This document shows, in pieces, positions 24,530 through 33,060 of a stretch of DNA of 64,000 nucleotides (the stretch's first letter is position 1; every line of letters starts with the position of its first letter). Both the position numbers and the translations under genes were made by a program. The notes below the pieces were generated by a model, which was not told the origin of the DNA, searched no databases, and was given only the letters and a program-made list of their open reading frames with translations. Source of the DNA: Prostheceraeus crozeri (lineage: Eukaryota; Platyhelminthes; Polycladida; Euryleptidae); the NCBI GenBank assembly GCA_907163375.1, contig CAJQUW010007502.1:186001-250000 (forward strand), in the 5' to 3' direction.

Positions 24530-25140
24530 TTCTTAAAAGAGTAAAACTTGTATGAGCTTGCTATATAATTTGTGCAGTATTATAGAAGAATGTCCAATTG
24601 GTGGTTCTTTCTGTCAACGATTACTTATGTCATTTTATAAATCATGGTATTCGCACCTGCTGAATGGAATTTTTATTTCACTGAGTATCTGATTTTTGAA
24701 ATTCTCATTCAACAAACAATTAGTGAGCTAGGATGATTCATCAAAGACGGCTGAGAGATTTTCAGTCGAGCCGATTAAACAGTGGTGTTGGTCAGTTTGT
24801 AGGCTATTATAGTTCGGGTCTAAGTATAGTCCGGAGTCCTATCATTTGAAAGGACTCAGACTCCGGCAAAAATGAGTACTCCAGGAGTGCGACTTCGCAT
24901 CCATAGCTGCTGCTAGTGTCTAAAAATTACCGGTAATTTACTGGCAATTTATCGGTAAATTGCCGGTAATTTATATTCAAGTCCGTATAACTTCAAATCG
25001 AGCGCACCAATATGCTTTGATTTTAACTAAATATACACTTGGCTCAATCTGATTCTGATGAAGGCTTGAATTTTGCTCAACGTCTGATTCTTTGTCATAG
25101 ATATTGCAATTGAGAAATGAAAAATTGACATTTTTAAGAA
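24530..25140. other. 3' flank of the transporter gene
   Basis: No coding found. It contains GGAGTCC-rich inverted bits around 24832-24890 and a cluster of the palindromic motif AATTACCGGTAATT with variants at 24925-24975. These look like sub-terminal debris of DNA transposons. Confidence 0.4.
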
Positions 25141-25413
25141 GTTTGTTGCAGGCTGTGGAGCCGATGCGTTATCTCATCGGCTCCGGCTCCACGACACTGA
25201 TGTGAAAGGCTCCGACTTCAAATTCAGGTTCTATCTATGCTGGTTATCCTGGATCCGTTGAACGGGTTTTTTAGATAACGGTGTGGCCTTTAGAGTCTTG
25301 CTACAATCATCAAATTAGCTTTCATTAACAAGGAACGACTTAAGTTAATAATAAGAATGAATATAATGAATAAGAATATAATATATATATTATTATAATT
25401 ATATAAGAATATA

Positions 25414-26350
25414 ATGAATAAGAAGCAGGCTGATTGGGACTTGTACCGTTCCATTCTCGCTTCCAATAACTGGGAAAGTTGCTTCCATCACAAATATGTG
25501 AATGAGATATGGGCTTCTTTTCAATCCGCTATTCACGGTGCTTTATCGTCAGCAGTTCCAACCATGAATTATCTTCGAAGTAACAGACCTCCCTGGGATT
25601 CTCCAGAAATTCGTTCTTTAAAACTACAGCGCAGAAGGGCGGAACGTATCTTCCTTGACACCAGATCTGAAGAGGCTAGACGTTTGCGCAATCATACATC
25701 TAACCTCTTGAAACAAGCAATCCGCAGATCTATTTACAATTTTGAATTATCTTTGGCTAACAGTGACAATCCTAAGCGATTCTGGAACTATGTAAAATCT
25801 AAACAAAAGGTTCGAACCACCGTTGGTCCGCTTGTCGACCCGTCCACTGACCGAGTAGTGTATGATCCCCTACACTCAGCTACTATTCTTGGTGATTCCT
25901 ACAAATCTGCTTTCACCTCTGAGTCTCTTCCCATACCTGCTGTTCATGCACAAACTGATCATTGCCTCGCTGATTTAGTCTTCACACCTGATAGAATTCG
26001 CTTCCACCTATCACATCAGAAGAATTTCTCCTCCCCTGGCCCTGATGGCATTCAATATATCTGCTACAAACAAGGTGCTTTTGTTCTGCTTCCACTTCTT
26101 GCTCGCCTTTTCCAGATCTTTTTTGAGTTGGGGAATATCCCGCTAGTCTGGAAGCACGCTCTGGTTACTCCTATACATAAGAAAGGTTGTCGCAAGAAGG
26201 CAGAGAATTACCGTCCGGTCAGCCTGACTTGTACTGCCTCCAAATTGATGGAGTCGATTGTTCGCGATCACCTGTGGGAGTTCTCGAACCAATATGACAT
26301 AATCAAGCGCTCTCAATTTGGTTTTCGATCCAATTCGTCTAGCACCCACG
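25414..26350 (+). pseudogene. LINE RT, N-terminal half (before the insertion)
   Basis: An open frame of about 311 codons covers the endonuclease-RT linker and the RT fingers: RPPWDSPEIRSLKLQRRRAE, FWNYVKSK, SSPGPDGIQYICYK, HALVTPIHKKG, NYRPVSLTCTASKLMES and SQFGFRSNSS. It begins in the linker, so the endonuclease and ORF1 are missing (5' truncation). The frame ends where the palindromic element starts at 26351. Before that insertion it would have continued into the segment at 41371. Confidence 0.85.
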
Positions 26351-27600
26351 AGTAGTAACCCCATTGCAGGCGCAAGGACAAAATGTGAAATGCTGACTCA
26401 GCCCCCCCCCTCTGGCAGGCAATGTGAGGGACATGGCCAAGGATGTGTTGGGAGGAATGGGTCCGTGAGGAGGAAACGGGTCCCTCCCCCCTCTGAAAGG
26501 AAGGAAGGAGTGTTCGGGTAAGGGGTAGGAAGGGAGAAGGGTAGGAATGTGGGAAGGATAGAGTGTGGAAAGGGTGGATGTTGGTGGTTTTGGAATGAGA
26601 AAAGTCGTTTTTCGGGCAGAAGGAGTGCTCGGATGGGAAAATGGAGTGCAGATTCGGACTCTACGTGAAATTTTGGGTTAGGAAGGATGTTTCCAGCGAC
26701 ATTGGAGAGAAAAAGTTTTGAAGACCTCCCCCCCCTTCTGCCAAACTTCCAACTTTGGTTGTAGACATCGTAGAAAGTCGTGCAATAGCTCATTTGAAAG
26801 CTGAGAGCGAGAAAAAGGCAGTGAAAAGCTCAGTTTGGGTTAATTTTCTTGGGTTTAGGGAGGAAAATGGCAGGAAACTGTCAGAGTTGGAAAAAGTCAG
26901 GTTTTGGTTTTGGGATGAGAAAAGTCGTTTTTCGGGAAGAGGGAGTGCTCGGATGGGAAAATGGAGTGCAGATTCGGACGTTTTGGACAATTTTGGGTCT
27001 AGGAACGTCTTCCCAACTCAATCGGAGAGAAAAAGTTCTGACTCCCACCCCCATCCGCACCCTCGGCACCGATCTTCCAACTTTGGTTGTAGAGATGGTA
27101 GAAAGTCGTGCAATAGCTCGTTTGAAAGCTAAGAGTGAGACAAATTCAGTGGAAAACATGGCTTGTTCGTATCTGCCTTCGTTTAGATGTGAGGCGTCAT
27201 TTAAGATTTTGGGAGATTGGCGAAAAACGACAGAGTTAGAATGTTTATGAAAATCGCTCTAGCGGGTGAAGCAAGCGTCGGACGGGCAAACAGAGACCAG
27301 ATTTGGAATCAGCGTCAAATTTGAGACAAATGATGTTTTGACCCCCACCCCCATCCCCCTCCCCTCGGGAGACCTAGCTTCGATCTTGGCTTCCAGTGGA
27401 CGGATTTTGTCGTGCCATAGCTCGTTTGAAAGCTAAGAGTTAGACAAATTCACTGAAAGAAACGGATTGTTCATATCTGCCTTCGTTTAGAGGTGAGACG
27501 TCATTGAAAATTTGGGACCTTGGCGAAAAAACGACTAAGTTAGAATGTTTATGAAAATCGCTCTAACGGGTGAAGCAAGCCTCGGACGGGAAAACAGAGA
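26351..27600. repeat. left sub-terminal repeat block of element 1
   Basis: After the end motif come C-runs (26401-26410, 26728-26735) and three to four diverged units of about 300-370 bp. They share GGATGGGAAAATGGAGTGCA, CAATAGCTCGTTTGAAAGCT and 'GGAGAGAAAAAGTT'. Similar units, including GCATCGGATGGGAAAACGGA, fill the end of element 2. Open frames across them are shadows of the repeats. Such blocks may serve as ends for replication or packaging, but that is inference. Confidence 0.75.
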
Positions 27601-27675
27601 CCAGATTTGGCATCAGCGTGTCATGTTGCACCTGAATGTCATTCATGCTATGTCTCCGAAGTGAAAGGAAGAAAG

Positions 27676-28098
27676 ATGACAGAAGCAGTAAAGTTTACGA
27701 ATGAATCTTGTTCACTACGTTTTCATCGACAAAGTCTTCGTGGTGTGATTAGGGACTACATCACCTCCTTTCATCATGAAAAGGCAGACTTAGGATTTGC
27801 TATCGCTAAAGGTTACTTCGTTTTCCAACAGCTCATGGACTGTTTGATGAATAAAGATGTGAAAGGACGATTAGTTGCAGAGATTGAATTTGAGAAAGTG
27901 ACTGATGAACATGCAGGTGAACGTGTAGTGTTTCATTTTGCATCCTATTCTGCAGAGACGATACATGATCCCAAAGATTTCTATCAGCGACACATGGCAA
28001 AAATTGCATCTCGACTAGATTCATTTCATGAGCATGGATCCAACTTGCTCTTATGTCGCATAAAACACATTCATATTCAACTCAATGTGTTAAACTAG
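27676..28098 (+). CDS. virus-like element gene A1 (unrecognised family A), left arm
   Basis: An ATG at 27676 opens 140 codons. I recognise no named family. The visible core is KDVKGRLVAEIEFEKV, then FHFASYSAETIHDPKDFY, RHMAKIASRLDSFHEHGSN and IKHIHIQL. A second gene in the same arm (30384-30740) has the same order of motifs (DVKGRLVAYIELKD, FYGRHMEKIMERIEETL, IMIQLSVF), so A is a small paralogous family. Each copy lies directly upstream of a family B gene. The alternation of short beta-like and helical segments suggests one compact globular domain. The inverted copy is at 39988-40410. Function unknown. Confidence 0.6.
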   Translation: MTEAVKFTNESCSLRFHRQSLRGVIRDYITSFHHEKADLGFAIAKGYFVFQQLMDCLMNKDVKGRLVAEIEFEKVTDEHAGERVVFHFASYSAETIHDPKDFYQRHMAKIASRLDSFHEHGSNLLLCRIKHIHIQLNVLN

Positions 28099-28236
28099 AT
28101 TCGACTACAAGATTTGGGTAAAGCATTCATGAGTCAGACGTCCGCGTGCCTCCTTTTCCCTGCCGCAACGAAGTCAGGGGAGAAACGGAGGTCTCTGATT
28201 GGCTCACATAGTGTCAAATGTGGATTCGCAGGAGAT

Positions 28237-28244
28237 TATAAAAG
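28237..28244 (+). promoter_or_regulatory. TATA box upstream of B1
   Basis: TATAAAAG lies about 30 bp before the presumed transcript start and about 120 bp before a GTGAGT donor at 28363. An acceptor (TTCGTTACAG) ends at 28719, just before the family B start. The layout of TATA box, short leader and 5' intron repeats in element 2. Confidence 0.55.
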
Positions 28245-28371
28245 CAGACGTCTCCCCATTTTCTCTTCATTTCATTCTCTCGACTTGGAAAGCGTGTGTG
28301 ACTTGCTGAAGCCATTCTCCCCTCTCAACTTTGTCTGATCAATCCTGTTTGCAAATTTACAAGTGAGTGTC

Positions 28372-28602
28372 ATGACTGTCTGGCCTAAACCTTACCAGCA
28401 TTTTAGAACAGAGACGCAGGAGAGTGTGTGGCCGATGATTGTACAAGCTTATTTTGTTGAACCATCACCGCCACCGCCACCACCACCTAGACGCTTTACC
28501 TTTAAGTCTTTTAGGGAATTGAAACTCAATTCGGGTCCTAAGCCCAAGACATTTAATTTACTGGACGATGACGAAGACTTAGACTTTGGTGATAAGCTTT
28601 AA
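28372..28602 (+). CDS. small Pro-rich acidic-tailed ORF (in or before the B1 5' intron)
   Basis: 76 codons from ATG 28372. The middle has a run of seven prolines (EPSPPPPPPP), followed by basic RRFTFKSFREL and ending in the acidic tail LLDDDEDLDFGDKL. It begins 9 bp inside the putative intron donor, so it may be translated from the unspliced transcript while the spliced form gives B1; this is inference. No family recognised. An identical copy lies at 39484-39714 on the other arm. Confidence 0.4.
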   Translation: MTVWPKPYQHFRTETQESVWPMIVQAYFVEPSPPPPPPPRRFTFKSFRELKLNSGPKPKTFNLLDDDEDLDFGDKL

Positions 28603-28725
28603 ATCCTGTGAACGCTCCAAAAGGTCCTCTTAAGGGCCACCTCATATGTCACTGCTAAGCTAACAATTTTCTTTTCTCTGATGATCATGAATGTACTTAG
28701 TGGTATTCTTTCGTTACAGACTGCC

Positions 28726-29412
28726 ATGGCCATGAATCGTACTCCAACTGCTGCATCACTGAATCCTCATCATCTCGAGCTGTGGAATCCGAAAATTGAA
28801 AAGGTAATTCACGGCTATCCTACCTACAAACAACAAGTGCGCTACAACGGTGTTCGACTCTATCTTCAAACGCCGGCGGTATACTTACCAAAAGTGGATA
28901 CGCAAGTAAATCGTTGCGGTCAAAACCTGAGTATCCCTATTAATAATTGGTTGCGTCAGCAGCTTGACATTTTAGAAGACTTTGTGAGGCAAAAGGCTCT
29001 TATTCCTACTGAACTATTACAGTTGTGGCCAGAAAAGAAAACTTCTTATTATAAACCATTGTATCGCGGCACTCGCTGCTATATTTTACAAAGCAAGTAT
29101 TGTAAAGTCACTTCAGGAGTGACAGTTGAACAGTCAGTTGAAACAGAATTGTCATCGCTAGGTGCTGGCTTTAATTCATTTCATATTGAGGTGCCTGCTG
29201 TTTATGTGGGACCTCATCAATCTGACGGGAATTTGATTTCTCTCAATTTGCGCATTGCTCAAATTCATCATCAACCTGAGTTAACAGGACTTGATCACAT
29301 TGAGAAAGTCATTGATTCTTGTGTCAAAGAGTGTCAAGAACCTGTCACCAAACCTAAACGTCGTCGTCGCGCATCAAAGAAAGTTGGTGTTGCCACCAAA
29401 GAGAAATCTTAA
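28726..29412 (+). CDS. virus-like element gene B1 (family B, basic tail), left arm
   Basis: About 228 codons from ATG 28726, the first ATG after a consensus acceptor at 28719. Core motifs are RQQLDILEDFVRQKALIP, YKPLYRGTRCYILQSKYC and FHIEVPAVYVG, followed by a strongly basic C-terminus (KPKRRRRASKKVG). The same order is seen in B2 (31118-31717) and in element 2 (52850-53632), so this is the element group's signature family. The basic tail suggests nucleic-acid binding or nuclear targeting. No named family was recognised. The end of the gene overlaps the RING-like frame. Confidence 0.65.
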   Translation: MAMNRTPTAASLNPHHLELWNPKIEKVIHGYPTYKQQVRYNGVRLYLQTPAVYLPKVDTQVNRCGQNLSIPINNWLRQQLDILEDFVRQKALIPTELLQLWPEKKTSYYKPLYRGTRCYILQSKYCKVTSGVTVEQSVETELSSLGAGFNSFHIEVPAVYVGPHQSDGNLISLNLRIAQIHHQPELTGLDHIEKVIDSCVKECQEPVTKPKRRRRASKKVGVATKEKS

Positions 29413-29418
29413 GTATTG

Positions 29419-29563
29419 TAATCAGTTAGTATGTAGTGAATGTGGAAAACGCGGTCTTGTGCGTTATGTTCAAATAAAACATTGTCATCATGTTGTATGT
29501 ATCTTTTGTTATGTAAAGGACAGACATCCTTGTAAAGTTCCTGCTCAATGTATTATTTTGTAA
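29419..29563 (+). CDS. RING-like zinc-binding module, element 1
   Basis: A short frame overlapping and following the end of B1 encodes CSECGKRGLVRYVQIKHCHH, then C-x2-C and a further Cys. The C-x2-C...C-H...C-x2-C spacing fits a small cross-brace zinc domain of RING type. Its homologue in element 2 (53640-53792: CFECGGRGLIRYILLLRCHH) stands in the same place relative to the B gene and the exonuclease-like module, and in the same relative frame. It could be a separate protein or one exon of a larger spliced product. No copy was seen in the right arm. Confidence 0.5.
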
Positions 29564-29585
29564 TGAAGTCTTTTTGATATTGTAG

Positions 29586-30149
29586 GTTGTCATCTTCATA
29601 GACAGTGAGGGAACGCCCATGCAGGAATTGAGTGCCATTGCAATGAGAGAAAGTGATCAAACTGTTGTTAGTGTATATCATAGATTTGCCTACTGTCCTC
29701 CACACAAAGACGAATGGTCACGACGTCATGTGCATGGACTTGATCCTTCTATTTTGATTCATATTGGATTTGTAAATGAAACGTATTTGATAAGTGATTT
29801 CAAACGGTGGCTGTCAGGTTTTCATATTGTTAAAATATTAGGAAATGATTCTGAACGAGAAGCAACAACACTTCAGCTGCACATTGATAATTTATATTTA
29901 CCATGTTGGGTAGATCGTGTAAGACAAGACTATCATATGCATTGTGATCAAAAGAAGTTTAGAGATGAAATGATTTTTGACATGGCAATATGTTTCGATG
30001 AGAGTCATCACCTTTACAGACCACCATCCCATTGTAATACTAGAAATAAAGCTATCTACATTGCAAAACTCTCTTCACGCTGGCATTGTAGTCTCTATGA
30101 CGTTTATGACCTGTATCTATATTATTGTCAACAGCATGGGTCTATGTAA
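29586..30149 (+). CDS. exonuclease-like protein (DEDD-type motifs), element 1
   Basis: The frame begins at an acceptor-like TATTGTAG and opens with VVIFIDSEGTPMQELSAIAM, where D-x-E fits motif I of DEDD 3'-5' exonucleases. Downstream come RRHVHGLDP, DFKRWLSGFHIVKILGND (candidate motif II) and SRWHCSLYDVYDLYLYY (candidate motif III with a late Asp). The element 2 homologue keeps these positions. If correct, it would proofread or process element DNA, a role usually fused to PolB. A polyadenylation signal AATAAA follows at about 30229. The assignment rests on motif pattern only. Confidence 0.45.
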   Translation, partial: VVIFIDSEGTPMQELSAIAMRESDQTVVSVYHRFAYCPPHKDEWSRRHVHGLDPSILIHIGFVNETYLISDFKRWLSGFHIVKILGNDSEREATTLQLHIDNLYLPCWVDRVRQDYHMHCDQKKFRDEMIFDMAICFDESHHLYRPPSHCNTRNKAIYIAKLSSRWHCSLYDVYDLYLYYCQQHGSM

Positions 30150-30383
30150 AACATGTTTTTGCTCCTTGTGAATGAATGATGATCATTTTATGAAGTGTAT
30201 TCTGTACTTGTGAATTTTGTCTGGTGTTGAATAAACTTACAGTGGAACATGATTGTTATTTCTGTTTTATTCATAGTGGAAGTCATTGAAGCAATGTGAA
30301 ATCTATAGTTACATCGTTTATGATGGCGCATCGTACCTTAAGTAACCACATGTGTCATTTGACACTTGATCAACAAGGATTCG

Positions 30384-30740
30384 ATGGATTTACAAGATTG
30401 GAAACTTACATTTAAAATGAAGATGAATGATATGAAAGTAGTGCTCACTGAAAGCCTTCCTCTCTTCAAAAGATTGATGGAGAGTTTACAACCTCAAGAT
30501 GTAAAGGGTAGACTCGTTGCTTATATAGAGTTGAAAGATTTGCAAAAACCACTTCGTTTTGGATCTTATTGCACAGAATGGATTACTCTTAGTGATCAAT
30601 TTTATGGTCGTCATATGGAGAAAATTATGGAGAGAATAGAAGAGACGTTGGAAGGAAATGCGTACGTTGTTAAACATATCATGATTCAACTGAGTGTGTT
30701 TACATCCACGACTTTGTTTGATGCGCGACACATTGTGTAG
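30384..30740 (+). CDS. virus-like element gene A2 (family A), left arm
   Basis: 118 codons from ATG 30384, ending just before an AATAAA signal (30746). Paralogue of A1 with the shared blocks QDVKGRLVAYIELKDL, FGSYCTEWITLSDQFYGRHM and HIMIQLSVF. It starts the second A-B cassette of the arm, some 400 bp upstream of B2, separated from it by tandem repeats. The copy on the other arm is at 38297-38620. Function unknown. Confidence 0.6.
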   Translation: MDLQDWKLTFKMKMNDMKVVLTESLPLFKRLMESLQPQDVKGRLVAYIELKDLQKPLRFGSYCTEWITLSDQFYGRHMEKIMERIEETLEGNAYVVKHIMIQLSVFTSTTLFDARHIV

Positions 30741-30779
30741 ATGCAATAAAGTTTTCTTTTCACTGAGTATTTTGTTATG

Positions 30780-30965
30780 GTGTATAGAGCAGCATGAGTC
30801 ATTGCGCTTTGTGTATTACTATCAGGCTCTTTGTTAGATAAATGAATGCGTCTTTGTTCGAGAAAAGGGGCGTGTCACAACATGAGTCATTGCGCTTTGT
30901 GCATTACTATCAGGCTCTTTGTTAGATAAATGAATGCGTCTTTGTTCTCTAGAAGGGGTGTGTCA
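30780..30965. repeat. tandem repeat upstream of B2, left arm (two copies)
   Basis: Two copies of a unit of about 85 bp containing GAGTCATTGCGCTTTGTG and TTAGATAAATGAATGCGTCT. The matching place in the right arm (37895-38245) holds four copies. As it lies between gene A2 and the TATA box of B2, it may be a promoter-proximal control region; that is inference. Confidence 0.75.
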
Positions 30966-31095
30966 CGCAAGTCTTTGTAAAAGGGAAGGTTGCTACCCAC
31001 GCAGTCAAAAGTTCACGTGTGATAACTCTTTGTCACATAACAAAGACAGGGAAAACGAGAAAAGGGAAACGCATGTGATTGGAGCTAGGTCTGCT

Positions 31096-31102
31096 TATAA
31101 AA
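31096..31102 (+). promoter_or_regulatory. TATA box upstream of B2
   Basis: TATAAAA at 31096-31102 lies only 22 bp before the first ATG of the B2 frame (31118) and 52 bp before the second (31148). This spacing favours initiation of translation at the second ATG. Confidence 0.5.
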
Positions 31103-31117
31103 CGGACGACTGAGCGC

Positions 31118-31717
31118 ATGGCAATCATTTCCGTCCTTGCGCTAACCATGCGGTTGCTCGAAGCCATCAACTCCTCTGCTCTCGCACTGGGTACACTGAA
31201 CTCCCTTACTTTAGCATCGGGTAAAAATGCTTTCAATCAAAAGATAACTCATCATGGAGAAGCTGTAACCATAAAAACTCCAAATCATCGGATAGATTAT
31301 CTAAAGATTATGTCAACAAAGTATGGAGTGGCCGTGTGTGTGCCGTTAGACTATTGGACACGGTTACAATTCAATACTCTTGAAACATTCCTGAAAGAAA
31401 ATCTCACCATTCCCAAAGAAATTCTTCGACACAATGGGAAGCGGCCACAAGTTCCCATCATGGAAAGACGATACATGTATGTGCATATGGATAGACACTG
31501 TCTCATCATCCATGAAAAGGAGAGCAGCGAATTCGACTTACTCAATTGCAAACCACTCCTCATTTTGGGAAAAGGATTCTACTCCTTCGAAATTAAAATT
31601 CAAACCATCTACATGGGTCCGCGCAGGGATGGAAGGTTGTTTACGTTGAATCCCTATCTTGTCTCCATCACCTTTAAAAATGATGTCCATGTTGATGATC
31701 ATGATCAACTACAGTAA
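31118..31717 (+). CDS. virus-like element gene B2 (family B), left arm
   Basis: 199 codons from ATG 31118, or 189 from the ATG at 31148, which the TATA position favours. Family B blocks: VPLDYWTRLQFNTLETFL, LTIPKEILRHNGK, ERRYMYVHMDRHCLII and FEIKIQTIYMGP. Compared with B1 it lacks the long basic C-terminus. It forms the second A-B cassette with A2. The inverted copy is at 37144-37743. No named family recognised. Confidence 0.6.
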   Translation: MAIISVLALTMRLLEAINSSALALGTLNSLTLASGKNAFNQKITHHGEAVTIKTPNHRIDYLKIMSTKYGVAVCVPLDYWTRLQFNTLETFLKENLTIPKEILRHNGKRPQVPIMERRYMYVHMDRHCLIIHEKESSEFDLLNCKPLLILGKGFYSFEIKIQTIYMGPRRDGRLFTLNPYLVSITFKNDVHVDDHDQLQ

Positions 31718-31873
31718 CACTCTCCACACACTGAGAACGCACCATCGGTCTTTATGAGACCACGGCCTAACGGCCACCGTATCAAGAAAGAAAATGTACA
31801 CTCACCATGCCACACATGAACATGACTCTCTCCTTCTTTCTTAGGCATACCCTTCTTCACTCAAGTTTTAATC

Positions 31874-32503
31874 ATGTGGAAATTATCAGCATGTCTCCAT
31901 GTATCATGGAAAAGTCAGTGTGTTACATTTCATGATACGAAACGTCAACTTCAGATAACTATAGAACGCTTTCATCTACGAAGGTTACATCGCGCTATCC
32001 TATCCCACTCTTGCCGTGTCATTAACGTAGGAGACGGCATTGTATTTATTCGCATTCAAGAGATGATTCTACATAATGATCACTGCTACATTGTGATTCC
32101 AAAACCCTCATGGGAAAAGTATAAAAGGGAAGTTCACTCCACCCTCATGTCATTTGTGAGTCATGCTCCCCATCCGCATCATCAACGCCATGCGCGAAAT
32201 GAATCTCAGAAGAGACATCGATTTAGAACAGTTGCATACCCATCTTCCCGATTCAGTCTATCATCGCGGTCGTCCGCAAATGTTGGTCATTCGCATGAGC
32301 AACGGTCAAAATCTTCAAATCTTTCGCTGTGGCAAAATCCAAGTCCTAGGAAACCTTTCTCATTTCGTGATGCAGTCCATGTGTTACGAAGTCGTCAAGA
32401 AAATGCGAACACTCATGCCTCATCTCCGCCTCAGTCCCCTGACATTGAAGAATATAGTAGTGTCTGTTCAATTGAAGATGTTAGTGAATCTAGCCAACAT
32501 TAA
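31874..32503 (+). CDS. 209-aa ORF overlapping the TBP-like gene, left arm
   Basis: It starts at ATG 31874, after a TTTCTTAG acceptor-like site near 31840. The N-terminal 95 residues have globular character (FIRIQEMILHNDHCYIVIPK). The rest is Ser/Arg/His-rich and disordered-looking (SSRFSLSSRSS, PSPRKPFSFRD) and overlaps the TBP-like gene by 341 nt in another frame. The low-complexity part looks like a frame shaped by overlap with an older coding sequence. It may be a real overprinted gene, or only its first part may be expressed. Copy at 36358-36987. Confidence 0.4.
   Translation: MWKLSACLHVSWKSQCVTFHDTKRQLQITIERFHLRRLHRAILSHSCRVINVGDGIVFIRIQEMILHNDHCYIVIPKPSWEKYKREVHSTLMSFVSHAPHPHHQRHARNESQKRHRFRTVAYPSSRFSLSSRSSANVGHSHEQRSKSSNLSLWQNPSPRKPFSFRDAVHVLRSRQENANTHASSPPQSPDIEEYSSVCSIEDVSESSQH
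32120..32127 (+). promoter_or_regulatory. TATA box of the TBP-like gene
   Basis: TATAAAAG stands 36 bp upstream of the ATG at 32163, inside the overlapping 209-aa ORF. It predicts a separate transcript with a very short leader for the TBP-like gene. Confidence 0.55.
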
Positions 32504-32702
32504 AACCAGTAATCATTGTATATTTTATGAAACTGAACTCTTTCCTGCTGCTCTGATTCGGAAGTGGCATCCTGTACATATTGCAGTGTTTCACAACGGA
32601 CATTGTATCATGACTGGTTTACGTGATATCAGTAAAGTAGCTGACATTGTTAAATCTTTAATGCGTTATCTGTATGAGTCACAGTTAATAGAATCGTGTT
32701 AA
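32163..32702 (+). CDS. TATA-binding-protein-like factor encoded by element 1, left arm
   Basis: 179 codons from ATG 32163. The whole length lines up with the TBP saddle. The first repeat has NLRRDIDLEQL, then RPQMLVIRM and LQIFRCGKIQVLGN (TBP: LDL...AAVIMRI...ALIFSSGKMVCTGA). The second has LKNIVVSVQLKMLVNLANI, YETELFPAALIRK and IAVFHNGHCIMTGL (TBP: YEPELFPGLIYRM...LLIFVSGKVVLTGA). The TBP core alone is about 180 residues, so it is near full length with no N-terminal extension. In the cell TBP bends TATA DNA and nucleates transcription initiation. Here it presumably drove the element's own TATA promoters. Copy on the other arm at 36159-36698. Confidence 0.8.
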   Translation: MLPIRIINAMREMNLRRDIDLEQLHTHLPDSVYHRGRPQMLVIRMSNGQNLQIFRCGKIQVLGNLSHFVMQSMCYEVVKKMRTLMPHLRLSPLTLKNIVVSVQLKMLVNLANIKTSNHCIFYETELFPAALIRKWHPVHIAVFHNGHCIMTGLRDISKVADIVKSLMRYLYESQLIESC

Positions 32703-32739
32703 TCACATGATGCGTTTTGAATGAGTCGTCACAATGAAC

Positions 32740-33010
32740 TATCGTCCACACACGTGTCGGTGAAAAGGTCATCAACAAGGTTCTTCGCTTTATGATGAGT
32801 CAGCGCTATTTATAGACATGAAATGATGTCCACACACTTGTCGGTGAAAAGGTCGTGCTGTCTGACGTGAGGCGCCATCGCTTTGTCTGATAAATAACGC
32901 CCACACACGTGTCGGTGAAAAGGTTGAACAAGACTGATTAGATTCGTATGACTGGCGCCTTACTCCTTCATGAGTCAGAGCTATTTATAGACATGAGTCA
33001 GCAAAGTGGT
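32740..33010. repeat. spaced CACGTG-type repeats downstream of the TBP-like gene
   Basis: Three copies of CCACACACGTGTCGGTGAAA (one reads CACTTG), about 80 bp apart at roughly 32746, 32830 and 32909, interleaved with two copies of CTATTTATAGACATGA. The mirror copies lie at about 35860-36120. The spacing and E-box-like core suggest a control or replication region. No coding lies between here and the central repeats. Confidence 0.65.
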
Positions 33011-33060
33011 TGATGTTTCCTAAGCCGAAGAAATTGCCATGATGTTACATGCGTTGATGA

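Noticed and set aside
26398-27250. Several 90-130 codon ORFs on both strands near the left end of element 1
   Set aside because: They follow the sub-terminal repeats on both strands and lack protein-like features.
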